Shown: positions 8,970 to 18,617, numbered from the stretch's first letter. The stretch is 53,209 nucleotides of DNA from Prevotella sp. (GCA_017475265.1 JAFVFY010000009.1:1-53209), one strand, 5' to 3'. Notes: generated from the sequence alone by a model not told the origin. Made by a program: numbers and translations.

Positions 8970-11909
8970 ATGATAATTATGAAAAAAACATTATTCTTCC
9001 TTTTCATTGCTGCCCTTGCCGTAGCTTCGTGCTCGAAGGGTAAGTACAAGTATGAGACGGTGGACGGCGACATGGCCGAGACCCGTATCTACACGCTGAA
9101 GAACGGCCTGAAGGTCTATCTGAGCGTGAACACCGAGGAGCCGCGCATACAGACGTTCATCGCCGTGCGTACTGGCTCTAAGAACGACCCTGCCGAGACC
9201 ACTGGCCTGGCCCACTACCTGGAGCACTTGATGTTCAAGGGAACGGGCAAGTTCGGCGTTACCGACAGCACCGCTGAGGCTCCACTTCTGGCAGACATTG
9301 AACAGCGTTACGAGAAGTATCGCAAGATGACCGATCCCGACGAGCGCCGTCAGGCCTACCATGAGATTGACTCCGTGAGCCAGTTGGCAGCGCAGTATTT
9401 CATTCCCAACGAGTACGACAAACTGATGGCGGCCATAGGTGCTGAAGGCACTAATGCCTACACCAGCAACGACGTGACATGCTATACCGAGGACATCCCT
9501 TCGAATGAGGTGGAAAACTGGGCTAAGATTCAGGCCGACCGTTTCCAGAACATGGTCATCCGCGGATTCCATACCGAGTTGGAGGCCGTCTACGAGGAGT
9601 ACAACATCGGCATTGCGCAGGACAACCGCAAGCTCTGGGAGGCTATGAACGCCATGCTCTTCCCCAACCACCCCTACGGCACGCAGACAACCATCGGCAC
9701 GCAGGAGCACTTGAAAAACCCGTCCATCACCAACATTAAGAACTACTTCAACAAATGGTACCGCCCAAACAACGTGGCCATCTGTATGGCTGGCGACATG
9801 AACCCTGATGAGGTGATTGCCATCATCGACAAGTATTTCGGACAGTGGGAGCCGGGTGACGACGTGGAACAGCCCAAATTCCCCGAAATGGCCGAGATTA
9901 CTGCGCCTAAGGACACCACCGTGCTGGGACTTGAGGCTGAGACCATCTGGCTTGGATGGCGCTTCGATAAGGCCGCATCGCTGCAGGTCGACACGCTCGG
10001 AGTCATTGAATACATGCTGAGCAACGGCACCGCCGGACTCATTGACCTCAACATCAACCAGCAGATGAAGATGCTTGAGGCCTGGGGCGGCGTCGACGCT
10101 ATGCAGGACTACTCGGCTTTCCTCATGGCCGGCACACCGAAGGAGGGCCAGACGCTCGACGAGGTTCGCCAGTTACTGCTCGATGAGATTGAGAAGCTCA
10201 AGGCCGGAGATTTCAGCGACGACCTGCTGCCATCGGTCATCAACAACCTGAAGCTGCAGTACTACAACTCCCTGGAGTCGAACTCCGCACGCGCCAACAT
10301 GTTCGTACAGTCCTTTATCAACGGCACGCCCTGGGAGCAGGAGGTGCAGTCGCTGAAACGTATAGAGGGCATCACGAAGGAGCAGATCGTCGATTTCGCC
10401 AACCGCCACTTCGGCCAGAACTACGTTGCCGTCTATAAGCGTCAGGGCGACGACCCCACCCTCAAGAAGATTGACAAGCCCGAGATTACGCCCATCCCCA
10501 CCAACCGTGACCTCGTCTCCGACTTCGTAACGGAGATCCAGAACACAGAGGTGAAGCCCATTGAGCCCCGCTTCGTCGACTTCAAGAAAGACTTGACATT
10601 TGGTAACATCAAATCACAAGACCCAAATCTCAATGCTCAAATCCCCTACGTCTACGTCAAGAACACCGAGAACGGCCGCTTCCAGATGGCTTTCCGCTTT
10701 GAGTTTGGCGAGGAGAGCGACTTACGCTATAACTACGCTGCCGAGTACATAGACTTCCTCGGCACCGACTCCCTGACCGCCGAGCAACTGAAGCAGCAGT
10801 TCTACAAGCTAGCCTGCAACTACAACATTCAGGTGGGAGAACGCAACATCAACATCTCGCTCAACGGACTCAGCGAGAACATGCCTCAGGCGCTCGCCCT
10901 GTTGCAGCACCTCCTGATGCGGTCGAAAGTCGACAATGAGGCCTACACAATGTACTGCGCCAACCGTGCAAAGCAGCGTGAGGACAACAAGGCTAACCAG
11001 CAGATAAACTTCCAGTACCTCGTGCAGTACGGTCTTTATGGCTCCTATAACCCCTACCGCAACAGTTTCACCAACCAGCAGATGGCCGAGACAGACCCAC
11101 AAGAACTGCTCGACCTGCTGAGGAACCTCTCAATGTATGAGCACACATTATTATATTATGGTCCCATGAGCGAGGAGGAACTTTCCACGGCAGTAAACAA
11201 TTGTGCATCGTGGGCCATGAATCCTGAACTGAAGAAGGCTCCCGAAGGACGACACTACACGAGGCAAACTACGCCGGAGAACGAGATACTCATCGCTCCC
11301 TACGATGCCAAGAACATCTACATGCGCATGATTCACAACGAGGATCGTCCGTGGAACGCAGAGGAAGCCGCCGTGCAGGCCCTCTTCAACGAGTACTTCG
11401 GTGGCGGTATGAACACCGTGGTCTTCCAGGAACTGCGCGAGGCCCGCGGACTGGCCTACAATGCCTACGCGGTATACATGCAGCCCCAATATCAGGATCA
11501 GCAGGAGTATTACTTCACCCACATCATCACCCAGAACGACAAGATGATGGACTGCGTGCGACAGTTCCACCTGATACTCGACACCATACCCGAGAGCGAG
11601 GCTTCATTCCAGATTGCCAAGGATGCACTCACCAAGCAACTCGCCAGTGGACGCACTACGAAGTTCGGACTCATCAACGCCTGGATTACGGCTAAGAACC
11701 GTGGCATAGACTACGACCTGAACCAGCGCATCTATGAGGCTCTGCCCAACGTCACGATGAAGGACATCGTCGATTTCGAGCAGAAGAACATGGCCGGCAA
11801 GACCTACCGCTACGTCATCCTCGGCAATGAGAAAGAACTGGACCTCGCCTCGCTGCTGCAATACGGAAACATCAAGCGAGTATCAACAGAGGAAATTTTC
11901 GGATACTAA
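8970..11909 (+). CDS. M16-family zinc metallopeptidase lipoprotein (insulinase/pitrilysin type)
   Basis: 979 residues, the double-length form with two M16 modules. The N-terminus has a lipoprotein signal ending VASC, so the mature protein is probably anchored by Cys21 (numbered from 8970) in the outer or inner membrane facing the periplasm. The inverted zinc motif HYLEH is at residues 82-86, followed by the downstream ELEAVYEEYN that supplies the third ligand. The second module lacks the motif, as is usual. It degrades peptides in the envelope; the natural substrate is unknown. The start may instead be the ATG at 8979 (MKKTLFFLF), three codons later. No repeat insertions are seen in this gene. 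Confidence 0.9.
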   Translation: MIIMKKTLFFLFIAALAVASCSKGKYKYETVDGDMAETRIYTLKNGLKVYLSVNTEEPRIQTFIAVRTGSKNDPAETTGLAHYLEHLMFKGTGKFGVTDSTAEAPLLADIEQRYEKYRKMTDPDERRQAYHEIDSVSQLAAQYFIPNEYDKLMAAIGAEGTNAYTSNDVTCYTEDIPSNEVENWAKIQADRFQNMVIRGFHTELEAVYEEYNIGIAQDNRKLWEAMNAMLFPNHPYGTQTTIGTQEHLKNPSITNIKNYFNKWYRPNNVAICMAGDMNPDEVIAIIDKYFGQWEPGDDVEQPKFPEMAEITAPKDTTVLGLEAETIWLGWRFDKAASLQVDTLGVIEYMLSNGTAGLIDLNINQQMKMLEAWGGVDAMQDYSAFLMAGTPKEGQTLDEVRQLLLDEIEKLKAGDFSDDLLPSVINNLKLQYYNSLESNSARANMFVQSFINGTPWEQEVQSLKRIEGITKEQIVDFANRHFGQNYVAVYKRQGDDPTLKKIDKPEITPIPTNRDLVSDFVTEIQNTEVKPIEPRFVDFKKDLTFGNIKSQDPNLNAQIPYVYVKNTENGRFQMAFRFEFGEESDLRYNYAAEYIDFLGTDSLTAEQLKQQFYKLACNYNIQVGERNINISLNGLSENMPQALALLQHLLMRSKVDNEAYTMYCANRAKQREDNKANQQINFQYLVQYGLYGSYNPYRNSFTNQQMAETDPQELLDLLRNLSMYEHTLLYYGPMSEEELSTAVNNCASWAMNPELKKAPEGRHYTRQTTPENEILIAPYDAKNIYMRMIHNEDRPWNAEEAAVQALFNEYFGGGMNTVVFQELREARGLAYNAYAVYMQPQYQDQQEYYFTHIITQNDKMMDCVRQFHLILDTIPESEASFQIAKDALTKQLASGRTTKFGLINAWITAKNRGIDYDLNQRIYEALPNVTMKDIVDFEQKNMAGKTYRYVILGNEKELDLASLLQYGNIKRVSTEEIFGY

Positions 11910-11910
11910 C

Positions 11911-12054
11911 TTTAGCCCCCTAAGTTAGGGGGTTGGGGGTCTGAACAAGGCTCCATTGATAATAGAAAGTGATTATTAACATTATTAATTTAATTTATTG
12001 AGGGAAAGAACTGTAGTCGTTCAGACCCCCAACCCCCTAACTTAGGGGGCTAAA
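11911..12054. repeat. Perfect 36-bp inverted repeats in the M16-fabD spacer
   Basis: 11911-11946 (CCCCCTAAGTTAGGGGG followed by TTGGGGGTCTGAAC) and its exact reverse complement at 12019-12054, with a 72-bp AT-rich loop. Each arm itself contains a palindrome. It fills almost the whole spacer and could fold as one large hairpin. A single arm is inserted in frame in the GH2 gene at 25291-25324. The spacer contains no gene. Confidence 0.9.
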
Positions 12055-12063
12055 AGACAAACA

Positions 12064-12963
12064 ATGAAAGCATTTGTATTCCCCGGACAGGGGGCACAGT
12101 TCGTAGGCATGGGCAAAGACCTCTACGACAACAACGAGAAAGCAAAAGAACTATTCGAGAAAGCCAACGACATCCTTGGCTATCGCATCACCGACATCAT
12201 GTTTGAAGGCACCGACGAGGACCTGCGCCAGACGAAGGTCACGCAGCCCGCCGTGTTCCTCCACTCAGTAATATCTGCTATCTGCATGGGCGAGGCTTTC
12301 CAGCCTGCTATGACCGCCGGTCACTCCCTGGGTGAGTTCTCGGCCCTCGTAGCTGCAGGAGCATTGTCGTTTGAAGACGGTCTGCGCTTGGTCTACGCCC
12401 GTGCTATGGCCATGCAGAAAGCCTGTGAGGCACAGCCCTCGACGATGGCCGCCATTATCGGTCTGGGCGATGAGGACGTGGAGCGCATCTGTAAGGAGGT
12501 AAGTGAGACCGCCGGTAAGGGTGTCGTCGTTCCCGCCAACTACAACAATCCCGGACAGCTGGTTATCAGCGGAAACATCGAAGCCATCGAGGAAGCTTGT
12601 GTTCGCATCAAGGAAGCCGGTGCCAAGCGTGCCCTGCCGCTGAAGGTGGGCGGCGCCTTCCACAGTCCCCTGATGCAGCCTGCCAAGGACGAGCTACAGG
12701 CCGCTATCGAGAAGACCGCCTTCGCTACGCCGAAGTGCCCCGTCTACCAGAATGTTGACGGCAAGCCCCACACCGACCCAGAAGAGATTAAGCAGAACCT
12801 CATTGCCCAGCTCACCTCTTCAGTTCGTTGGACACAGTGCGTGCAGTCGATGATTGCCGACGGTGCCACCGACTTCACCGAGTGTGGCCCCGGCAAGGCA
12901 CTGCAGGGCATGATTGGCAAGATCAGCAAAGAGGTGACCGCCCACGGCATAGAGGAGGCCTAA
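12064..12963 (+). CDS. fabD: Malonyl-CoA:ACP transacylase
   Basis: 299 residues, normal length. It transfers malonyl groups from CoA to acyl carrier protein for fatty-acid synthesis. FPGQGAQ is at residues 6-12, the active-site serine sits in GHSLGE at about residue 88, and the catalytic histidine in GGAFHSPLM near residue 200. No repeat insertion is seen. It follows the M16 gene, but a large hairpin spacer separates them and a terminator-like hairpin follows at 13020-13057, so it may be a single-gene unit. Confidence 0.95.
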   Translation: MKAFVFPGQGAQFVGMGKDLYDNNEKAKELFEKANDILGYRITDIMFEGTDEDLRQTKVTQPAVFLHSVISAICMGEAFQPAMTAGHSLGEFSALVAAGALSFEDGLRLVYARAMAMQKACEAQPSTMAAIIGLGDEDVERICKEVSETAGKGVVVPANYNNPGQLVISGNIEAIEEACVRIKEAGAKRALPLKVGGAFHSPLMQPAKDELQAAIEKTAFATPKCPVYQNVDGKPHTDPEEIKQNLIAQLTSSVRWTQCVQSMIADGATDFTECGPGKALQGMIGKISKEVTAHGIEEA

Positions 12964-13019
12964 ATGCACTGAATTGTAGTGGCAGGCCCCATGTCTGCCC
13001 GCCATAGTATCCAAAAAGA

Positions 13020-13057
13020 TTCATCCCCGTACCGCTAAAGAGTGGCACGGGGATGAA
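13020..13057. terminator. Bidirectional terminator between fabD and the barrel protein
   Basis: TTCATCCCCGT (13020-13030) pairs with ACGGGGATGAA (13047-13057) across a 16-base loop, between two convergent genes. Confidence 0.75.
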
Positions 13058-13078
13058 TCATTTAGGCGACCTCCTGTC

Positions 13079-13687
13079 TTAGAAATAGATTGTGGCAGAG
13101 GCTTGCCATCCTCTTGCCTTAGCCTTGTCTTCCTTTTTTAAGTCCTTTATCTCGCCCGTCTTAGCCAAGGCAACACTATAGACAAAGCCCAGTTCAATGT
13201 GCTTCGTCAGCGATATGCCAGCACCGAAGTTCCAACTGAACAACGATTTCTTCAACTGGAACGTGCTGTTGATATTGTCCTTAGCCTCGCTACTGTTGCT
13301 ACCAAAGATATTGTAGTCATCTTCGCCTGTATTAAAGCCGAACTGGGGACCCGTGGAAAGGAATATTCCTGTATCTTCGTTAACGGGGATGTTCAGACGT
13401 GCATCGATAGGGATAATCACACTCTTCTGCTTGATATCCTCTCCATTGATTTTCGAGTTATTCTGACTGTAGAAAGCAGAACCCTGGATGCCAAAGAAGG
13501 GCAGAATGTCGAATCGCAACGTAGGACCGACAAACCATCCATAGCCGCTCTCTATCTTCGCACCTTCCCAATCAGTGTGGAGCTTCGTGTTGTTGAGACC
13601 ACCCTTGACACCGAAATAGATGCCTTGGGCATTTGCTACCGTGGCAAAGAAAGCCATCATAAGCATAGAAATAAAAATCTTTCTCAT
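13079..13687 (-). CDS. Outer-membrane beta-barrel protein (PorT-like family)
   Basis: 202 residues with a signal peptide (MRKIFISMLMMAFFATVANA-Q) and alternating hydrophobic strands rich in Gly and aromatic residues (IYFGVKGGLNNTKL, YGWFVGPTLRFDILPFFGIQGSAFYSQ). It ends with an aromatic residue (ATIYF), the usual barrel closure. This matches the small OmpW/PorT-like barrels common in Bacteroidota. Its specific role is unknown. It has its own promoter at 13724-13755. Confidence 0.8.
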   Translation of the reverse strand: MRKIFISMLMMAFFATVANAQGIYFGVKGGLNNTKLHTDWEGAKIESGYGWFVGPTLRFDILPFFGIQGSAFYSQNNSKINGEDIKQKSVIIPIDARLNIPVNEDTGIFLSTGPQFGFNTGEDDYNIFGSNSSEAKDNINSTFQLKKSLFSWNFGAGISLTKHIELGFVYSVALAKTGEIKDLKKEDKAKARGWQASATIYF

Positions 13688-13723
13688 AATCTTTCTTAAA
13701 GGTTAAACAAAAACATTGCGCTG

Positions 13724-13755
13724 CAAAGGTAAGCATTTCATTTTATTTGAGCAAA
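13724..13755 (-). promoter_or_regulatory. Promoter of the barrel gene
   Basis: Minus-strand TACCTTTG (13724-13731) and TTTG (13752-13755), spacing 20 bp. Confidence 0.75.
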
Positions 13756-13789
13756 AAAAGTAATGATTATCTTTATGTATGTGAATTAA

Positions 13790-13822
13790 TTTGGCCATTA
13801 TAGGCTTTTTTATTACCTTTGC
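13790..13822 (+). promoter_or_regulatory. purL promoter
   Basis: TTTG at 13790-13793, 21 bp, TACCTTTG at 13815-13822; predicted leader of about 30 bases before the ATG at 13858. Confidence 0.8.
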
Positions 13823-13857
13823 AGACAATTTTTAAGAACACTTTATAATAATAAGGT

Positions 13858-16800
13858 ATGATATTCTTTTTCCAGACCCCACAGCAGAGCGTGATAGCCA
13901 CCGAGGCCGACCATCAGCTCTCGACAGAAGAAGTACAGAAACTTTGTTGGCTCTACGGCGGAGCTAAGCTCTTGGAGGGCGACACGCTCGAAGGCCATTT
14001 CATTGGTCCAAGGCGCGAAATGGTAACACCATGGTCGACAAACGCCGTGGAAATAACACAGAACATGGCAATGACAGGAATCGTGCGCATAGAGGAATAC
14101 TTCCCCATTGACGATTTACGATTGGATGGTAGTTCCGACGGCACCAGCCAAATCGTAAATAGTAAATCGTCAAATAGTAAATCGTTCGATCCCATGCTCC
14201 AGCGTGAGTATAACGGACTCGACCAGAGCATCTTCACCATCAATATCAAACCGGAACCCATTAAGCATGTTGAGGATCTTGAGGCCTACAACGAGCAGGA
14301 AGGCCTGGCCCTCTCGCCCGAAGAGATAGAATACCTGCACGGTCTGGAAAAGCAAAACGGCCGTCCGCTGACCGACAGCGAGATATTTGGCTTCGCACAA
14401 ATCAACAGCGAACACTGCCGACACAAGATTTTCGGCGGAACGTTTATCATCGACGGGAAGGAGATGGAGAGTTCGCTTTTCAACCTCATCAAGAAAACCA
14501 CAAAGGAGAACCCTGGACAGATTCTCTCGGCCTACAAGGACAATGTGGCCTTCTCCGAAGGACCGAAGGTGGAGCAGTTCGCCCCCGCCGACCAGAGTAC
14601 AGCCGACTGGTTCCGTGTGAAGGAGATTGACAGCGTCATCTCCCTGAAGGCCGAGACCCATAATTTCCCCACCACCGTGGAGCCTTTCAACGGCGCTGCC
14701 ACCGGCACTGGCGGCGAAATCCGCGACCGTATGGGCGGTGGCACCGGCAGCTGGCCCATCGCAGGAACGGCAGTCTATATGACGGCTTATCCGAGACTCA
14801 CAGAGGACACAGAGAAGACAGAGGGCACAGAGGGGGGCTGTCGCCCCTGGGAAAACATCCTCCCCGTCCGTGACTGGCTATACCAAACCCCAGAGCAAAT
14901 CCTCATCAAGGCCTCGAACGGAGCTTCCGACTTTGGCAACAAGTTCGGCCAACCCCTTATCTGCGGTTCCGTGCTCACTTTCGAGCATAGGGAAGACCCC
15001 TCGGGGTCAGCAGAGGGGTCTACCAAGTACGCCTACGACAAGGTCATCATGCTGGCCGGCGGCGTGGGCTACGGCACTCGCCGCGACTGTCTGAAAAAGG
15101 AACCTCAACCTGGCAATAAAGTCGTCGTCGTAGGCGGTGACAACTACCGCATCGGTCTTGGCGGCGGCTCAGTCTCCAGCGTAGACACCGGCCGCTATAC
15201 CAGTGGCATTGAGCTGAACGCCGTTCAACGCGCTAACCCCGAGATGCAGAAGCGCGCCTACAACCTGGTGCGCGCCCTCTGCGAGGAGGACAATAACCCC
15301 GTCGTATCCATCCACGACCATGGCTCTGCAGGCCACCTGAACTGCCTCTCCGAACTGGTGGAGGACTGCGGCGGCAGCATCGACATGACGAAACTGCCCA
15401 TCGGCGACAAGACCCTCTCCTCAAAAGAAATCATCGCCAACGAGAGCCAGGAGCGCATGGGTCTGCTCATAGACGAGCGTCACCTCGACCATGTGCAGAA
15501 GATTGCCGAGCGCGAGCGTGCTCCGCTATATGTTGTCGGCGAGACCACGGGCGACGCCCACTTCTCCTTCGTGCAGGGCGACGGCGTGAAGCCCTTCGAT
15601 CTCGATGTCAGTCAGATGTTCGGGCACTCGCCGAAGACCATCATGCGCGACAACACCGTCGAGCGCCACTACGCCCCGGTGGCGTATGACAAATCTCAAA
15701 TCTCAAATCTCAAATCTCAAATCGAAAGTGTCCTCCAACTTGAGGCCGTGGCCTGCAAGGACTGGCTGACGAACAAGGTAGACCGCTCCGTGACGGGTAA
15801 GATTGCCCGCCAGCAATGTCAGGGCGAGCTGCAATTGCCACTTTCCGACTGTGGCGTGGTGGCCCTCGACTATCAAGGACAAGCCGGTATTGCCACCGCC
15901 ATTGGACACGCTCCACAGGCCGGACTTGCTGACCCCGCTGCAGGTAGTGTGCTCTCCGTGGCCGAAGCCCTCACCAATCTGGTATGGGCACCACTTGGAC
16001 GTGCCGGAAGAAGGCCGAAAGCTGGTGACAGTCCGCTGGACTTTGTGAGCCTCTCTGCCAACTGGATGTGGCCCTGCCGCTCGCAGGAGGGTGAGGACGC
16101 ACGCCTCTATCAGGCCGTTCAGGCACTCAGCGACTTCTGCTGTGCCCTGCATATCAATGTCCCCACGGGCAAGGACTCGCTGTCGCTCTCACAGCAATAT
16201 CCCAACGGTGAGAAGATTATCTCTCCGGGAACGGTCATCGTCTCCGCCGGCGGCGAGGTCAGCGACATCACCAAGGTCGTCTCACCCGTGCTGGTCAACG
16301 ACCACCGTGCCTCACTCTACCATATCGACTTCTCCTTCTGCGAGCAGCGTCTCGGTGGCTCCGCCTTTGCCCAGAGCCTCGGCTTTGTGGGCGATGACGT
16401 TCCTACGGTCGCTAACCCGGAATACTTCGCCGATGCCTTCTGCGCCGTGCAGCAGCTCATCCGCAAGGGCTGGGTGCTGGCCGGTCACGACATCTCCGCC
16501 GGTGGTCTCATCACCTGTCTGCTGGAGATGACCTTTGCCAACACACGTGGCGGTCTGCACATCAACCTCCACGACCTGCTGGCCAACAGCACGCCGGAGG
16601 GCGAGCAGCCCGACATCATCAAGGCGCTTTTTGCTGAGAACCCCGGCGTGGTCATTGAGGTTAGCGACGAGCACAAGCATGAGTTCCGTGAGTTTATGGA
16701 AGACCTCGGCATCGGTTTCGCCAAGATAGGCTACCCCGTGGAGGAAGGCCGCAGCCTGGAAATCGTCTGTCCCGTAGATTGCGGCAGTGCCACAGTGAAC

Positions 16801-17856
16801 CGGACAGCAACCACACAGGCCATCACCCTCGACATCGACCATCTGCGCGACGTGTGGTACAAGACCAGCTATCTGCTCGACCGTCGTCAGAGCTTCAACG
16901 GAAAGGCTCTTGAACGCTACGAGAACTACAAGCAGCAGCCTATCCAGATGAAGTTCCCACGCGGCTTCCAAGGCAAGCTCTCACAGTACGGCCTTTCTCC
17001 CCGCCGTGAGTTTGGTGTAGGCTGCGGCTCCGTCGCAGCTCCAAAGGCCGCCATCATCCGCGAGAAGGGCACCAACGGTGAGCGCGAGATGGCCTGGAGC
17101 CTCTACCTTGCTGGCTTCGACGTGAAGGATGTGATGATGACCGACCTCATTACTGGCCGTGAGACCCTCGACGAGGTGCAGATGATTGTCTTCTGCGGCG
17201 GTTTCTCCAATAGCGACGTACTCGGCTCTGCCAAGGGCTGGGCGGGTGCCTTCCTCTACAATCCCAAGGCCAAGGAAGCCCTCGACCGCTTCTATGCTCG
17301 TCCAGACACCCTCTCGCTAGGCATCTGCAATGGTTGCCAACTGATGGTGGAACTGGGACTCATTGACCATGAACCATTGAACATTGACCATTCAAAAGAC
17401 AAATCCGCAGCAAATAATGGTCAATGGTCAATAGTCAATGGTCAATCAATAAAGATGTTGCACAACGACAGTCACAAGTTCGAGAGTGCCTTCCTCACCC
17501 TGCAGATTCCAAAGAATAATAGTATCATGTTTGGAAGCCTGAGCGGTTCGAAGCTTGGTATCTGGGTGGCTCACGGCGAGGGTAAGTTCCATTTGCCCGG
17601 AAAGGAAAGCGACTACAATATCGTGGCAAAATATAACTACCACGGCTATCCTGCCAACCCCAACGGCTCCGACTACGACGTGGCTGGCATCTGCTCTGCC
17701 GACGGTCGCCATCTGGCCATGATGCCCCATCTGGAGCGTGCCATCTATCCTTGGCAGTGTGCTTGGTATCTGCGTGGCCGTCGCCGCGACGAGGTGACAC
17801 CCTGGCTGGAGGCATTCGTGAACGCAAGGAAGTGGGTGGAGGCCCATAAGCAGTAA
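13858..17856 (+). CDS. purL: Phosphoribosylformylglycinamidine synthase (large, single-chain type)
   Basis: 1332 residues; it makes FGAM from FGAR, glutamine and ATP in purine synthesis. The ATP-binding region contains INSEHCRHKIFGG and AETHNFPT; a C-terminal glutaminase domain has LGICNGCQLMVELG with the nucleophilic cysteine, and ends near HLAMMPHLER. Homologues are usually about 1230-1240 residues. The excess is explained by in-frame repeat-derived segments: SQIVNSKSSNSK (14110-14188), TEDTEKTEGTEGG (14798-14836), a short palindrome (EDPSGSAEGS, about 14995-15019), SQISNLKSQI (15690-15724) and a hairpin-armed insert after LGLIDHE (17361-17448). A further non-homologous patch at GRAGRRPKAGDSP may be another. 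The last base of the stop codon is shared with the next start. Confidence 0.95.
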   Translation: MIFFFQTPQQSVIATEADHQLSTEEVQKLCWLYGGAKLLEGDTLEGHFIGPRREMVTPWSTNAVEITQNMAMTGIVRIEEYFPIDDLRLDGSSDGTSQIVNSKSSNSKSFDPMLQREYNGLDQSIFTINIKPEPIKHVEDLEAYNEQEGLALSPEEIEYLHGLEKQNGRPLTDSEIFGFAQINSEHCRHKIFGGTFIIDGKEMESSLFNLIKKTTKENPGQILSAYKDNVAFSEGPKVEQFAPADQSTADWFRVKEIDSVISLKAETHNFPTTVEPFNGAATGTGGEIRDRMGGGTGSWPIAGTAVYMTAYPRLTEDTEKTEGTEGGCRPWENILPVRDWLYQTPEQILIKASNGASDFGNKFGQPLICGSVLTFEHREDPSGSAEGSTKYAYDKVIMLAGGVGYGTRRDCLKKEPQPGNKVVVVGGDNYRIGLGGGSVSSVDTGRYTSGIELNAVQRANPEMQKRAYNLVRALCEEDNNPVVSIHDHGSAGHLNCLSELVEDCGGSIDMTKLPIGDKTLSSKEIIANESQERMGLLIDERHLDHVQKIAERERAPLYVVGETTGDAHFSFVQGDGVKPFDLDVSQMFGHSPKTIMRDNTVERHYAPVAYDKSQISNLKSQIESVLQLEAVACKDWLTNKVDRSVTGKIARQQCQGELQLPLSDCGVVALDYQGQAGIATAIGHAPQAGLADPAAGSVLSVAEALTNLVWAPLGRAGRRPKAGDSPLDFVSLSANWMWPCRSQEGEDARLYQAVQALSDFCCALHINVPTGKDSLSLSQQYPNGEKIISPGTVIVSAGGEVSDITKVVSPVLVNDHRASLYHIDFSFCEQRLGGSAFAQSLGFVGDDVPTVANPEYFADAFCAVQQLIRKGWVLAGHDISAGGLITCLLEMTFANTRGGLHINLHDLLANSTPEGEQPDIIKALFAENPGVVIEVSDEHKHEFREFMEDLGIGFAKIGYPVEEGRSLEIVCPVDCGSATVNRTATTQAITLDIDHLRDVWYKTSYLLDRRQSFNGKALERYENYKQQPIQMKFPRGFQGKLSQYGLSPRREFGVGCGSVAAPKAAIIREKGTNGEREMAWSLYLAGFDVKDVMMTDLITGRETLDEVQMIVFCGGFSNSDVLGSAKGWAGAFLYNPKAKEALDRFYARPDTLSLGICNGCQLMVELGLIDHEPLNIDHSKDKSAANNGQWSIVNGQSIKMLHNDSHKFESAFLTLQIPKNNSIMFGSLSGSKLGIWVAHGEGKFHLPGKESDYNIVAKYNYHGYPANPNGSDYDVAGICSADGRHLAMMPHLERAIYPWQCAWYLRGRRRDEVTPWLEAFVNARKWVEAHKQ
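14110..14188. repeat. In-frame inverted 7-bp arms in purL
   Basis: GACGATTTACGATT (14110-14123) and the opposite arm of AATCGTA/AATAGTA units (14149-14188) with a 25-bp loop; translated without interruption. Confidence 0.8.
14798..14836. repeat. In-frame CACAGAGGA-type array in purL
   Basis: Four degenerate 9-bp units giving TEDTEKTEGTEGG. It lies between conserved purL segments (AYPRL and WENILPV). Confidence 0.7.
15690..15724. repeat. In-frame 7-bp array in purL (AATCTCA type)
   Basis: Five units with almost no variation; the stop-free orientation faces the coding strand, giving SQISNLKSQI. Confidence 0.8.
17361..17448. repeat. In-frame inverted 7-bp arms in purL glutaminase domain
   Basis: Arm of CATTGAC-type units (17361-17392), 23-bp loop, then arm of GGTCAAT-type units (17416-17448). 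In the first arm, the unit that would place TGA in frame reads CATGAAC instead. Confidence 0.85.
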
Positions 17857-18413
17857 TGAACATCTACGCAAAGAGTTTCACCACTTTCTTCAAGATAGGC
17901 CTCTTCACCCTTGGTGGCGGCTACGCCATGATTCCGCTTATCGAAGCGGAGGTGGTGGAGAAGCACCGTTGGGTGACAAAGGAGGAGTTTCTCGACCTCA
18001 TCGCCATAGCACAGAGCTGTCCCGGCGTGTTCGCCATCAACACCAGTGTCTTCATAGGTTACAAACTACGAAAGGTGCGCGGTGCCATCAGCTGTGCGCT
18101 GGGCACTGCCCTACCCTCTTTCCTCATCATCCTGATTATCGCCGCCTTCTTCCACCAGTTTAAGGAGATTCCCGTGGTAGCTGCCATGTTCCGAGGCATC
18201 CGTCCGGCAGTGGTGGCACTCATTGCCGTGCCTACGTTCAACATGGCGCGGCAGGCAAAGCTCAACCGCTACACCTTCTGGATTCCCATCGTCTCTGCCC
18301 TCCTCATCTGGCTCCTTGGCGTATCCCCCATCTGGATTATCCTCGTGGCCGCTATTGGAGGGTTTTTCTACGGGCGCTGCGTCTTGCCGCCACGGAGCGG
18401 CAACCTACACTGA
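17856..18413 (+). CDS. Chromate transporter family protein, half-size (first of pair)
   Basis: 185 residues with about five or six membrane segments. The N-terminal FKIGLFTLGGGYAMIPLIEAEV and the later AQSCPGVFAINTSVFIGY are hallmarks of CHR transporters. Short CHR proteins work as pairs of oppositely oriented halves; the partner starts at 18621. The true substrate is often not chromate. Its ATG overlaps the purL stop by one base, so it depends on purL translation. The last residues (LPPRSGNLH, stop) are encoded by a palindrome (18385-18404, then CCTACAC) of the REP-like kind, so its natural C-terminus may have been replaced. Confidence 0.85.
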   Translation: MNIYAKSFTTFFKIGLFTLGGGYAMIPLIEAEVVEKHRWVTKEEFLDLIAIAQSCPGVFAINTSVFIGYKLRKVRGAISCALGTALPSFLIILIIAAFFHQFKEIPVVAAMFRGIRPAVVALIAVPTFNMARQAKLNRYTFWIPIVSALLIWLLGVSPIWIILVAAIGGFFYGRCVLPPRSGNLH

Positions 18414-18414
18414 A

Positions 18415-18617
18415 ATTCGTGACAATTCGTGCAATTCATGTAATTCGTGTAATTCGTGTAATTCGTTGTTAAAGTAATTCGTGACAATTCGTGTAATTCG
18501 TTGTTAAAGTAATTCGTGACAATTCGTGTAATTCGTTGTTAAAGTAATTCGTGACAATTCGTGTAATTCGTTGTTAAAGTAATTCGTGACAATTCGTGTA
18601 ATTCGTTGTTAAAGTAA
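18415..18617. repeat. 35-bp tandem array (AATTCGTG type) between the two chromate transporter genes
   Basis: Four exact 35-bp units (about 18476-18617; phase points 18481, 18516, 18551, 18586) after a longer variant unit. Each is made of ATTCGTGTA/ATTCGTGAC motifs plus GTTGTTAAAGT. The spacer holds nothing else. Nonamer relatives are at 43254-43435, 45340-45400, 46516-46925 and 53071-53199. Confidence 0.9.

Noticed and set aside
18415-18617. Possible CRISPR array (35-bp period)
   Set aside because: The whole 35 bp repeats without spacers; it is a tandem array of the AATTCGTG family.
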